Source: Myxococcales bacterium
Lineage (GTDB): Bacteria; Myxococcota; Polyangia; Fen-1088
DNA: 12,911 nt
NCBI GenBank assembly: GCA_003159055.1
Contig: PMLH01000211.1
Location: forward strand, 14,596 to 27,506
Reading direction: 5' to 3'
The position numbers and the translations under genes were made by a program. Below, piece after piece: positions 6,077 to 12,911 of this stretch (positions are counted from its first letter, which is position 1; each line of letters starts with the position of its first letter). The notes beneath the pieces were generated by a model that made no database searches, was not told where the DNA came from, and saw nothing but the letters and a program-made list of their open reading frames with translations.

Positions 6077-6326
6077 GGTGTCCAGTATAGCGGCGCGCAA
6101 TCTTGGGAGAAGAGTCCATCACCCCCCCCAATTCCATGTCTGTGATCATGCGCTCAGGGACGTTGCCGTGATGGGGTCCCTCGAAACGATGTTCTTCGCC
6201 ATCTGCCGTCCGACCGCCGCCGTGTTTTCGATGAAACCTTTGGGCCCGGCTGGCAATCGAACAACACGTGCTTGAGGCCGCGCCTGGCGACGCTGGCAAA
6301 TTGCACAGCTAAGCAAAGGACATATT
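6077..6326. promoter_or_regulatory. Divergent intergenic region, 250 bp
   Basis: The longest gap without a gene, lying between the starts of two divergent lipoprotein genes, so it should contain both promoters. On the - strand TATACT (6084-6089) is a candidate -10 placed only 7 nt from the start codon, without a good -35. On the + strand I see AAGGA (6314-6319 area) as ribosome site for the gene at 6327 but no clear promoter. A run of eight C occurs near 6122. The - strand frame open over part of this region looks like chance coding. Confidence 0.4.
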
Positions 6327-7103
6327 ATGGTGATCTCGCGACACTCGCTTACTTTTGGGTTCTTTTCGATGCTTTACACCCTTGTGGTTGTCGGGTGTGG
6401 CAGCAGCTCCACCGGCGGCGGGGCGGGCGGGGCACTCGGCTCGGGCGGGACGGCGAAGATCGACGCTGGCTCTGACAGCGGCCGCGTTGGTTCCGGCGGG
6501 GCGGGGGGCAGTGGTGGCAGCACCGGATCGCTGGACGCCGCGAACGACATTGCCATTTCTCAGCCTGATGCCGCGGCGGATTCTCCTGCGATTGATGCGG
6601 CGATCCCGACCCTCGACGGCTCTGTCGAGACCGGCCTCGATGGCGGCGCGACGCTGGCACAGATCAAGGCCCTTGTCGCGGCCCGCTGTGCTGCCTGCCA
6701 CACAGGAACCGGAGCAGCGGCAACGCGTATCAATTTCACTGACGACATTGATGCGGGTACCTCACTGTACGCTCGTCTGCTCGCACCGCTGCTGCTTGAA
6801 ACCTACTGTGGCGAGAACGTAGATGCCGGCGGCGACGCGGCTCAGCCGCGTAGAGCGGTCGTTCCCGGAGATCCCGGGTCGAGTTTTCTCTACCTCAAGA
6901 TCACTGGCACAGAGCCCTCGCCCGGCACTCCGCCCGCCAACTGTGGCTCGCGCATGCCGCGTGTATTGGTCCCAGGCGTTGACGGCGGCGCTGCAACGAT
7001 GCCCTCGTGCGATTCCCTCGACGGCGGCGCTGCTGCGAACTGCCTTGGCGCAGCCGACATCGATCTCGTCCGGCAGTGGATCCTCGAGGGCGCGCCCCAG
7101 TAA
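6327..7103 (+). CDS. Lipoprotein with one c-type haem site
   Basis: A 258-aa protein with a signal sequence ending LVVVGC (Cys24 as lipid site), a Gly/Ser then Asp/Ala-rich linker (about 25-107) and a C-terminal cytochrome c-like domain. The haem motif is CAACH (121-125) after a helix QIKALVAAR. NCGSRMP (Met210) is a plausible sixth ligand, and IDLVRQWILEGAPQ makes the usual last helix of class-I cytochrome-like domains. Lipoproteins of this plan are common as multiple paralogues in Polyangiaceae-like genomes. It probably sits at the outer membrane and may pass electrons, though the partner is unknown. AAGGA about 7 nt before the ATG supports the start. Its stop is separated from the stop of the convergent dsrK by one base. 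Confidence 0.85.
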   Translation: MVISRHSLTFGFFSMLYTLVVVGCGSSSTGGGAGGALGSGGTAKIDAGSDSGRVGSGGAGGSGGSTGSLDAANDIAISQPDAAADSPAIDAAIPTLDGSVETGLDGGATLAQIKALVAARCAACHTGTGAAATRINFTDDIDAGTSLYARLLAPLLLETYCGENVDAGGDAAQPRRAVVPGDPGSSFLYLKITGTEPSPGTPPANCGSRMPRVLVPGVDGGAATMPSCDSLDGGAAANCLGAADIDLVRQWILEGAPQ

Positions 7104-7104
7104 C

Positions 7105-8703
7105 CTACTCCTCCCAGCTCAGAAATCCCGGCTTCGCGTCGGTCATTGCGTTCACGATCAATTCGACCAGGCCGCCGTAGCGGATGCCGACCTTTTCCTT
7201 GGCTTGGTAGCGCCCGAGGATGTCACGGATGGCGCCTTTGCAGTTGCTGCACGGGGCGCACACGTATTTCGGATGCTCGGGGGCAAGGTCGTCGCGGAAG
7301 GCTTCTAGGATTTGCCTGAATTTTCGCCGGCTCGCGACCCGCATGCGCCAGTCGGCGAAGTTGTGGCTGGACATGATGGCGAAGCCGCTGCCGCCGCCGC
7401 AGCAATAGTTGTGGACGCCGTGCGGGGTCATCTCGCGGAACTTCGGCGCGATCTTGCGCAGAATCCTGCGCTGAGGCTCGACGATGCCCATCAGACGAAC
7501 CACGTTGCACGGGTCGTGCAAGGTGACGGGAAAATCGTTGCGGGACGGGTCCAGTTTCAGCTTGCCGCTGGCCACAATGTCGTCGAGCAAGGTCAGCGAG
7601 CTTTCGCGCGGAATGTTCAGCTCGCCGGTGAGGATGCGGTCGCCGATGACCATCATCGACTTGTGGGCGTGCCCGCACTCGCCGATCACGATCTTCTTCA
7701 CGCCGAGCTTCTTGGCGATCTGGGCGTGTTTGATGGCGACGCGGGCGAATTGCGCGTCGTCGTACCACAGGCCGTAGTTGACGGCATCGTAGCCGACCAG
7801 ATCGCTCGACAGGGTCCACGAGATTCCGGCGGCGTCGAGAATCAGCGCGAAGGCCCCGGGATTTTCCGGCCACGACAGGATCTCGCCCGCGTTGTGAAGC
7901 AGCAGCACGTCGGCGCCCGCGACGTCCCACTTGGTTTCGACCTTGATGCCGGTCTTTTCGGTCATCTCTTCGTCGACGAACGCCATGTTGTCGCGAACGG
8001 CGGCCTGATTCATCCCGGTTGACGAACCGGAACGTAGCTGAAGCATCGAACCCTTCTCGTGAATCTCCTTGGGCGCGATGCCGAGCTCCATGCTGAACAG
8101 CTTGCGAATCTCCCGAGCGATCAAACCGTTGTCGGCGCCCATGGGGCAGGTCTGGGCGCAGCGACGGCAGAGGTTGCAGCGGTACGAGAGCTCGAGCAAG
8201 CGCGCGATTGTGGTCCAATTGATATCGATGTCGCCGTGCTGAAAGCGCGAAAGCAAGCTGCCGCCGCTGCGGTGCTTGTGGTAGAGGCGGCGCAGAATCT
8301 CCGCGCGGAAGGTCGGCCGATACAGCTCGTTCCGGCCGCTTTCCTCGAAGATGTGGCACGCCTTCGCGCAGGTCTGGCACTTCGTGCAGTGATCGATGGA
8401 AAGGACCAGCGGTTGCAGGAAGGTCCAGTTGTTCTCGCGGCTGAAAAGTTTGTCGAGGCCGGCCAGGAAGCCTTCGACCAGCGCCTTCTCGGCTTCCGGG
8501 CTCGCGGGGTGCGGGACCGAGACCGCGACGGTGTCGTCCAGCGAGCATTCGCAGCGGGCGTGCAGCTCGGCCGAAAGTGCCGGCAGCGGCGGTTCTTGCC
8601 AGGCGTCGTATGGCGGCGGCAGCGGCACGCGATCGTTGTCGTCGAGCTGGCCTAGGCGCTCGCTGGGTTTGCCGACCGCGGAGAATGGAATGGCGACGCT
8701 CAT
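7105..8703 (-). CDS. dsrK: DsrK-like Fe-S subunit of the Dsr membrane complex (HdrD-like)
   Basis: A 532-aa cytoplasmic protein, the usual length for DsrK/HmeD. Two ferredoxin-type clusters are bound by C106-x2-C109-x2-C112-x3-C116 and C176-x2-C179-x2-C182-x3-C186. The C-terminal HdrD/CCG-type part has GECGHA (Cys343), LHDPCN (Cys399), YCCGGGSG (Cys434, 435) and CAPCSNC (482, 485, 488), a complete set for the catalytic non-cubane-type cluster. In the family DsrK pairs with DsrM and is proposed to act on the DsrC trisulfide/disulfide, linking quinol oxidation or reduction to sulfite chemistry. The start at 8703 follows GGAGGTG and overlaps the dsrM stop as ATGA, so coupling is expected; an in-frame extension to 8775 lies inside dsrM and is rejected. 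It is the last gene of the operon. A related HmeD-type subunit of a methanogen-like complex is the main alternative. Confidence 0.87.
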   Translation of the reverse strand: MSVAIPFSAVGKPSERLGQLDDNDRVPLPPPYDAWQEPPLPALSAELHARCECSLDDTVAVSVPHPASPEAEKALVEGFLAGLDKLFSRENNWTFLQPLVLSIDHCTKCQTCAKACHIFEESGRNELYRPTFRAEILRRLYHKHRSGGSLLSRFQHGDIDINWTTIARLLELSYRCNLCRRCAQTCPMGADNGLIAREIRKLFSMELGIAPKEIHEKGSMLQLRSGSSTGMNQAAVRDNMAFVDEEMTEKTGIKVETKWDVAGADVLLLHNAGEILSWPENPGAFALILDAAGISWTLSSDLVGYDAVNYGLWYDDAQFARVAIKHAQIAKKLGVKKIVIGECGHAHKSMMVIGDRILTGELNIPRESSLTLLDDIVASGKLKLDPSRNDFPVTLHDPCNVVRLMGIVEPQRRILRKIAPKFREMTPHGVHNYCCGGGSGFAIMSSHNFADWRMRVASRRKFRQILEAFRDDLAPEHPKYVCAPCSNCKGAIRDILGRYQAKEKVGIRYGGLVELIVNAMTDAKPGFLSWEE

Positions 8704-9599
8704 TTCTTCACCTCCGCAGTGGCGACGTCGACCCAGTTCTTTCCGCCGCCACCGCCGACGTGGGCAGCGGCCCACGTGACCTTTTCACCAAGCTGGCGCT
8801 GGATCTTTGCTTCCAGTCCGGACCCGACGCGGTTGACCTGGTCGTCCCAACGAACGCTGTGATACATGAACCACTTGGTGAAGAAGTGGGACATGTGTGA
8901 AAGCGGCAGGTAGACCAGCAGGGCCAAGCCGACGACGATTTCTGCGACCACGAGGGTGGGTAGATCCGCCACGGGCTCTAGGGTGAGAAGGGATCGCGCG
9001 AAGCCGCGCAGGCAGGCGAAATCGCCATCTGCGAGTGCGAAAGTCGCCAGACCCAGGGTCGCGAGGACGCAGAAACACACAAGGTTGAAGAGATCCGCGG
9101 GCGCGCTGTGCGTGCGCAGGGCGGGATCGGCAAGGCGCCAGAGCAGCAATCCCAGCGCACCTGCGCCGAGCAGGATGAACCCGGCGACGCCGACGAACAC
9201 GGTGACGGTCGCAAGGGCGGAAGCGAGGCCGGCCATGTCGAGGCCGTCGGCGATGGCGCCAAGGCCCAGCAGAAGCAGGAAGCTGGCCAGCAGATACAGC
9301 CCGCCGTGGAAGGGATAGCTGCGCAGCCAGAGCGAACGGTTGTGCTCGCGCACGCCGTCCAGAAGCAGGATCTCCCTGGCCATGACTTTCAGATCGCCGA
9401 GGTGTTTGGTCGAGGCGCGAACCCGCCACCAGTTTAGATTTTCGAGCACCGATCCGCCGTGGGCCGCATTTGCATCGTGCGGAACCGGATACAGCTCCCA
9501 GCGCAGATGAAGCGGCATGCGGGCGATCTTCAGCGCGCGCAGCACGATGGCTAAGCCGAAGGCGACCACGGCCAGATAGGTCAGTGCCAGCAGAATCAT
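8700..9599 (-). CDS. dsrM: DsrM-like membrane cytochrome b (NarI-type)
   Basis: A 299-aa integral membrane protein. The first transmembrane helix (2-23) is followed by HLRWELYPVPH (31-41) and HGGSVLENLNWW, a signature of DsrM/HmeC proteins. Four more helices follow (about 98-118, 127-154, 169-190, 213-240). Candidate haem b ligands are His98 (FHGG), His235 and His238 (SHMSHFF). DsrM is the NarI-like subunit that exchanges electrons with menaquinone and passes them to or from DsrK. The start at 9599 has AAGGAG 8 nt upstream and overlaps the stop of the sirohaem synthase gene by 4 nt. The longer ORF to 9722 overlaps that gene and lacks a reason to be used. It ends in a 4-nt overlap with dsrK, the usual DsrM-DsrK pairing. 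Confidence 0.88.
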   Translation of the reverse strand: MILLALTYLAVVAFGLAIVLRALKIARMPLHLRWELYPVPHDANAAHGGSVLENLNWWRVRASTKHLGDLKVMAREILLLDGVREHNRSLWLRSYPFHGGLYLLASFLLLLGLGAIADGLDMAGLASALATVTVFVGVAGFILLGAGALGLLLWRLADPALRTHSAPADLFNLVCFCVLATLGLATFALADGDFACLRGFARSLLTLEPVADLPTLVVAEIVVGLALLVYLPLSHMSHFFTKWFMYHSVRWDDQVNRVGSGLEAKIQRQLGEKVTWAAAHVGGGGGKNWVDVATAEVKK

Positions 9600-11335
9600 C
9601 GCTTGTGCTCCTTGTGGTTCAGGGCGGTCATTGCGGCCAGGTCTTCCCTGCCGCCCAGCACCGTGACCTCGCTCCAGTTGCGCTGTCGGGCCGTCGCCGC
9701 GAGGTCGGCGCTGCGACACCACACCGGTGTCTTGCCGAGAAAGTCCGTAGCGCCTCGCTCGCGCTCAAGAGCATCGAGCTCGGCCGCGCTTCGAACCAGC
9801 CAACCGGAGAGTGGCTCCGAACCAAGCACGATGCGCGCGGCTGCGGTCAACGGTTTGGGCGCGGCCAGAATTTCGGCGCCAGCGGCGTGCAGAGCCCGCG
9901 CCACGTCGCATGCCGGTGCGAAGGTTGCGACGCGCAGGCCTCGAAGCGGAGGCTGCTTACTGGCGAGCGCCTCGGCGTGCGCGACCACGCCACCGATGAC
10001 GAAAATTGCAGGGGATTGGATTTCGGCCTTCTCGGCCGCGGCCGGCAGCTCGGCCAGTGACGTGCGCAGGGAGCGCTGTCCGGGAAGGGTTGCGCGCTCG
10101 ATGAGTGCCGCCGGTGTTTCGCCGCCCATGCCAGCCGCCATCAACGACGCACTGACCTCGGCAAGGTTGCTCACGCCCATGTAGCCAACCAAGGTTGCGT
10201 GCTGGTCTTGGGCGAGCAGATCCCAGCGGACTTGTGGGGTTCCGCCTTCGTGTGCGGTGACGAAGGTCAGTCGGACCGCTTCGCGACGGTAGGTGACTGG
10301 AATGCCTGCTGCGGCCGGTGCGGCGATGCCCGCGGTGACGCCGGGGACGACTTCGCACGCGATGCCGTGCGAGCGCAGCAGCATCGCCTCCTCGCCGCCG
10401 CGGGCGAAGACGAAGGGATCGCCGCCTTTCAAGCGCACGACGCGTTTTCCGGCGCGGGCCAGGCGCAACAGGATCTGATTGATTTCGTCCTGCGGGACTG
10501 GATGGTGGCCTGCTTCCTTGCCGACGCTGATGAGCTCGATGCGATCGGAAAGGTCGAGCGGGATCGCAGGAATCGCGAGGCGGTCGTACACCACGGCGTC
10601 GGCCCTGCGCAAAAGGTCCAAGCCACGCACGGTCAGCAAGCCCGGATTGCCGGGGCCGGCGCCCACCAGCGCAACGTGGCCGGTCTTCTCAGCCGCGCCC
10701 TTGTCGCCGCCGCTTCCCGCTGCAATCCACGCGGCCTCTTCTTCCGCCGTCGGCAGGCGAACAGCCAAGGTGGCGTCGTCGACGGAATGCTCCACCCATC
10801 GGTCGAAGACCGCCTCGGCCGCAGACGGTGCAAGGGCGTTGGCCTGCACGCGCTGGCGGAATTGCTTGGCCGCGGAAACCCATTCGGACCATTCCGGACC
10901 GAACTTGCGTTCGAGCAACTGTCGCAGCCGGCGAACTGCGAACGGCGCGCCGCCCGCCGAGGCGATGGCGAGTTGGAAATCTCCCCGCTGCACGCGGGAG
11001 GGAAGATAGAAGTCGCACAGCGCGGGCACGTCCGCCACGTTCACCCAGATTCCGCGCTTTTGGGCGGCGTTGACGACCTGCTGGTCGACCGCACGGTCGC
11101 CCGTGGCGACGAACACGAGCTGAAAGCCCTCGACATCGGCGTCGGCGAACGGCCGCTCACGCAAGGCGACCGTCCCCTCGGCGGCAAGCCGCGCGACGGG
11201 CTCGATTGCGGTGGGAGCAACCACCGTCACCCGTGCACCCTCCGCCAGAAGGGAAAGCAGTTTCCGGTGCGCGACTTGGCCCGCGCCCACGAGGAGGCAG
11301 GGACGGTCGTGCAGGTCGAGCATGATGGGGTACAT
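9596..11335 (-). CDS. cysG: Sirohaem synthase, CysG-type with extra C-terminal domain
   Basis: A 579-aa multidomain enzyme. Residues 1-about 200 are the precorrin-2 dehydrogenase/ferrochelatase part (VGAGQVAHRK at 16-25, VNVADVPALCDFYLPS at 98-113, IASAGGAPF). Residues about 219-455 are uroporphyrinogen-III methyltransferase: VGAGPGNPGLLT (224-235), RLKGGDPFVFARGGEE (301-316), VPGVTAGIAAPAAAGIPVTYR. Together they make sirohaem from uroporphyrinogen III. E. coli CysG ends at about 457 aa; here about 115 more residues (463-579) start PLRGLRVATF and look like a shortened uroporphyrinogen-III synthase (HemD) half: RALHAAGAEIL, GWLVRSAAEL, VTVLGGREDL. That last point is inference. Sirohaem is the DsrAB cofactor, which fits the dsr neighbours. 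The gene is 64 nt after dsrJ; the end overlaps dsrM by 4 nt. Confidence 0.92.
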   Translation of the reverse strand: MYPIMLDLHDRPCLLVGAGQVAHRKLLSLLAEGARVTVVAPTAIEPVARLAAEGTVALRERPFADADVEGFQLVFVATGDRAVDQQVVNAAQKRGIWVNVADVPALCDFYLPSRVQRGDFQLAIASAGGAPFAVRRLRQLLERKFGPEWSEWVSAAKQFRQRVQANALAPSAAEAVFDRWVEHSVDDATLAVRLPTAEEEAAWIAAGSGGDKGAAEKTGHVALVGAGPGNPGLLTVRGLDLLRRADAVVYDRLAIPAIPLDLSDRIELISVGKEAGHHPVPQDEINQILLRLARAGKRVVRLKGGDPFVFARGGEEAMLLRSHGIACEVVPGVTAGIAAPAAAGIPVTYRREAVRLTFVTAHEGGTPQVRWDLLAQDQHATLVGYMGVSNLAEVSASLMAAGMGGETPAALIERATLPGQRSLRTSLAELPAAAEKAEIQSPAIFVIGGVVAHAEALASKQPPLRGLRVATFAPACDVARALHAAGAEILAAPKPLTAAARIVLGSEPLSGWLVRSAAELDALERERGATDFLGKTPVWCRSADLAATARQRNWSEVTVLGGREDLAAMTALNHKEHKR

Positions 11336-11399
11336 AGGCGGGGCCTTCTTTTCCTTGGTTCTCTCGCCCCTTCTTTTACTCCTAGCAGCTCGAAGTCAG
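11336..11399 (-). other. 64-nt gap between dsrJ and cysG
   Basis: The only real gap in the operon. On the coding strand it is purine-rich, with AGGAG, AAGAAGG and AAGGAAAAGAAGG runs; the AAGG about 8 nt before ATG 11335 is the likely ribosome site. No terminator hairpin with U-tract is seen. Confidence 0.4.
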
Positions 11400-11780
11400 C
11401 TACGGTCGCGCGATCGTCGACTGCGGATGGCATTGCCAACAGGAAAGCGTGACGCCGACTTGCGTGTGGCATCGCTCGCAGAACTTGCTCGCTTCGCCGT
11501 GGCAGCCGAGGCAGGTCTCCGCGAGGCCGATGCGAACATCGCGACCGTCGGTGGTGCGGTGGGTGCGCTGGCCGAGCCGGACCGCCTGTTCGCGCCAACT
11601 GGACAGCAACGCCGGGTGATTGCGGCGCATGGAATCCTTGGGTTCGATGCACTGTCCAGTGCCGCTCGGCGGCACGGCTGGCTCGCTCCTGGCGCCCCTT
11701 ACTGCGCCAACCCAAAGCGGTCCAGCCGCCACCACGGCCGCGATCGCGATTCCTCCGACGACTTTGCCGATATCCATCAT
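11400..11780 (-). CDS. dsrJ: DsrJ, periplasmic triheme cytochrome c
   Basis: A 126-aa protein with an N-terminal signal anchor (about residues 5-25) and three haem c sites: CLGCH (90-94), CERCH (101-105) and CWQCH (114-118). Between anchor and haems lies QCIEPKDSMRRNHPALLSS (43-61), the DsrJ hallmark with a conserved Cys (Cys44) and MRRNH. In Allochromatium vinosum DsrJ a Cys in this region is a distal ligand of one haem (His/Cys ligation, essential for function). DsrJ is the periplasmic electron-transfer subunit of DsrMKJOP. The start ATG 11780 overlaps the stop of the upstream gene as ATGA; a second ATG follows at once, so the start could be one codon later. It is cut off from the classic dsrO and dsrP neighbours, which are not seen in this window. 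Confidence 0.92.
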   Translation of the reverse strand: MMDIGKVVGGIAIAAVVAAGPLWVGAVRGARSEPAVPPSGTGQCIEPKDSMRRNHPALLSSWREQAVRLGQRTHRTTDGRDVRIGLAETCLGCHGEASKFCERCHTQVGVTLSCWQCHPQSTIARP

Positions 11781-12911
11781 GAGTCCGGCTGCGCGATGGG
11801 CTCGCGCCGAAAGTTGAGGGTTCGCGACTTCTCGCCCTTCATGACGAGGGCATTGCCAACCAACTCGTGCAACCCGGCGACGCGCACAGGGGGCGACCAG
11901 TAGTCACAAACGGTGGTCAGCGTAGCGCGATCGATGGCGCAGATCGTGACCAGACTGTTCACGCCGTGCGCGTCGCGAACCTGCGCCACTGCTTTGCCGC
12001 GGCCCATGCCGGCGCGCAGTCGGACTTCCATGTTCTCGTCGGCGGCAAGTCCGGCGCCACCGCCGCAGCACAAAGTTCGCTCGCGAATCGTGTCTTCCGG
12101 CATCTCATGGAATTCGCGGCACACGGCGCGCAGGACCACGCGCGGTTCCTCCAGAAGACCCATCGCGCGGGCCGGGTTGCACGAGTCGTGGAAGGTGGCG
12201 CGCACCGCTGCGTTCCGAGACGGGTCGAGCTTGAGCTTGCCGTGCGCAATGAGGTCGGCCGTGAACTCGGCGATGTGGACCATCTTGGTCGAGCGCGCGT
12301 GCAGGAACCTGGTACCGGTGACGGGCGAGGTCGGCACTTCGAGAAAATCCGCCGGACCGTTCATGGTGTCCATGTACTGGTGGATCACCCGCCACATGTG
12401 GCCGCATTCGCCACCCAGGATCCACTTGACACCGAGCCGCTTGGCTTCGGCGTAGATCTTCGCGTTCAGCCGCTTCATCAGCTCGGGCGAGGCGAAAAGT
12501 CCGAAGTTGCCGCCCTCCGAGGCGTAGGTGCTGAAGGTGTAGTTGAGGCCAAGCTCGTGAAAGAGGGCCAGGTAGCCCATCGCTGTGTAGGTGCCGGGAT
12601 CCGCCAGCAGGTCGCCCGACGGCGTGACGAACAGAATGTCGGCGCCCTTGCGATTGATTGGCACATCGACGCGGATGCCGGTCACTTCCTCCAGCTCGTC
12701 GGCGAGGAATTCGAGCGAATCCTTGATCCCTTGTGGCTGAATGCCGAGGTGGTTGCCGGTGCGGTAGCAGTTCGCCACCGGTTCCATAACCCAGTTGGCG
12801 GAAAGCCCGAGTCGCAAGAGGAGGTCGCGGCCAAGCATGGTGAACTCGGCGGTGTCGATTCCGTACGGGCAGAAGACGGCGCAGCGACGGCACTCGGTGC
12901 ACTGGAAGAAG
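11777..12911 (-). CDS. Second DsrK-like Fe-S protein with altered CCG motif (5' end outside window)
   Basis: The frame is open to the window edge; 377 residues are visible. The edge codes for CTECRRCAVFCP (residues 4-15), a [4Fe-4S] motif, so at least one earlier ferredoxin motif and the N-terminus are probably missing. An HdrD/DsrK-like domain follows: GGECGHM (Cys169), HDSCNP (Cys244), LCCGGGAG (Cys281, 282). The final motif, normally CxxC, reads ICAID (Cys324, Asp327), so one expected cluster ligand is Asp. The nucleotide codons (gat at 11930-11932 on the - strand) show this is not a reading error of mine. It is a paralogue of the DsrK at the operon's end, with 4-nt overlap into dsrJ. The family acts in disulfide or trisulfide chemistry; what this copy does is unknown. 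ATG 12838 is internal, not the true start. Confidence 0.86.
   Translation of the reverse strand, partial: FFQCTECRRCAVFCPYGIDTAEFTMLGRDLLLRLGLSANWVMEPVANCYRTGNHLGIQPQGIKDSLEFLADELEEVTGIRVDVPINRKGADILFVTPSGDLLADPGTYTAMGYLALFHELGLNYTFSTYASEGGNFGLFASPELMKRLNAKIYAEAKRLGVKWILGGECGHMWRVIHQYMDTMNGPADFLEVPTSPVTGTRFLHARSTKMVHIAEFTADLIAHGKLKLDPSRNAAVRATFHDSCNPARAMGLLEEPRVVLRAVCREFHEMPEDTIRERTLCCGGGAGLAADENMEVRLRAGMGRGKAVAQVRDAHGVNSLVTICAIDRATLTTVCDYWSPPVRVAGLHELVGNALVMKGEKSRTLNFRREPIAQPDS

Noticed and set aside
6012..6299. Small - strand open frame covering the divergent intergenic region
   Set aside because: It overlaps the signal-peptide part of the lipoprotein gene in another frame and shows no domain, signal peptide or ribosome site.
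6260..6310. Possible sigma-54 promoter (TGGC...TTGC) before the haem lipoprotein
   Set aside because: The spacing between GG and GC elements does not match the -24/-12 rule for either TGGC copy.
7223..8548. Long Arg-rich open frame antisense or out of frame to dsrK
   Set aside because: High GC content produces long open frames in other phases; this one has no start signal or recognisable domain, and dsrK in the same place is certain.
10199..11452. 417-codon open frame on the + strand opposite cysG
   Set aside because: Its composition is the shadow of the well-supported sirohaem synthase gene; no domain and no ribosome site.

Overview
The window is very GC-rich and dense with genes. It carries several secreted lipoproteins with Gly/Ala- or Asp-rich linkers, Cys-rich lipoproteins and a Pro/Tyr-rich envelope protein. 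This is the style of a large-genome Myxococcota (Polyangia-like) bacterium or close relative. The assignment is inferred from protein style only; no rRNA or other strong marker is present apart from the end of an RNase Y gene.

Left part (1-3310): the 3' end of rny on the + strand, then a Cys-rich lipoprotein whose start codon directly abuts a perfect 10-bp hairpin. On the - strand follow a Pro/Tyr-rich membrane protein and a small secreted protein resembling those annotated as gliding-motility protein CglF. A small FAM210/DUF1279-like membrane protein is divergent from the latter.

Middle (3360-7103): a two-gene unit on the - strand encodes a lipoprotein with three DADRVDNR repeats and, 6 nt downstream, a radical SAM/SPASM enzyme with a complete set of auxiliary cluster cysteines. 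This looks like a substrate-plus-maturase pair and is the best candidate here for an undescribed system. Next come a lipoprotein with a 93-bp tandem Gly-rich repeat and a Cys-rich tail, and a divergent lipoprotein carrying one c-type haem site.

Right part (7105-12911, - strand): a tightly packed operon. In transcription order it holds a DsrK-like iron-sulfur protein (5' end outside the window), triheme cytochrome DsrJ, a multidomain sirohaem synthase (CysG-type with an extra C-terminal domain), DsrM and a full-length DsrK. Three of the four junctions are 4-nt ATGA overlaps. DsrM, DsrK and DsrJ are core parts of the membrane complex that connects the quinone pool and periplasm to cytoplasmic sulfite reductase chemistry (DsrAB/DsrC), and sirohaem is the DsrAB cofactor. 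The operon therefore predicts dissimilatory sulfur metabolism; dsrAB, dsrC, dsrO and dsrP are not in the window. One DsrK paralogue has a Cys-to-Asp change in its CCG-type cluster motif.

No tRNA, rRNA, insertion sequence or CRISPR array was seen. The longest gap without a gene is 250 bp (6077-6326).
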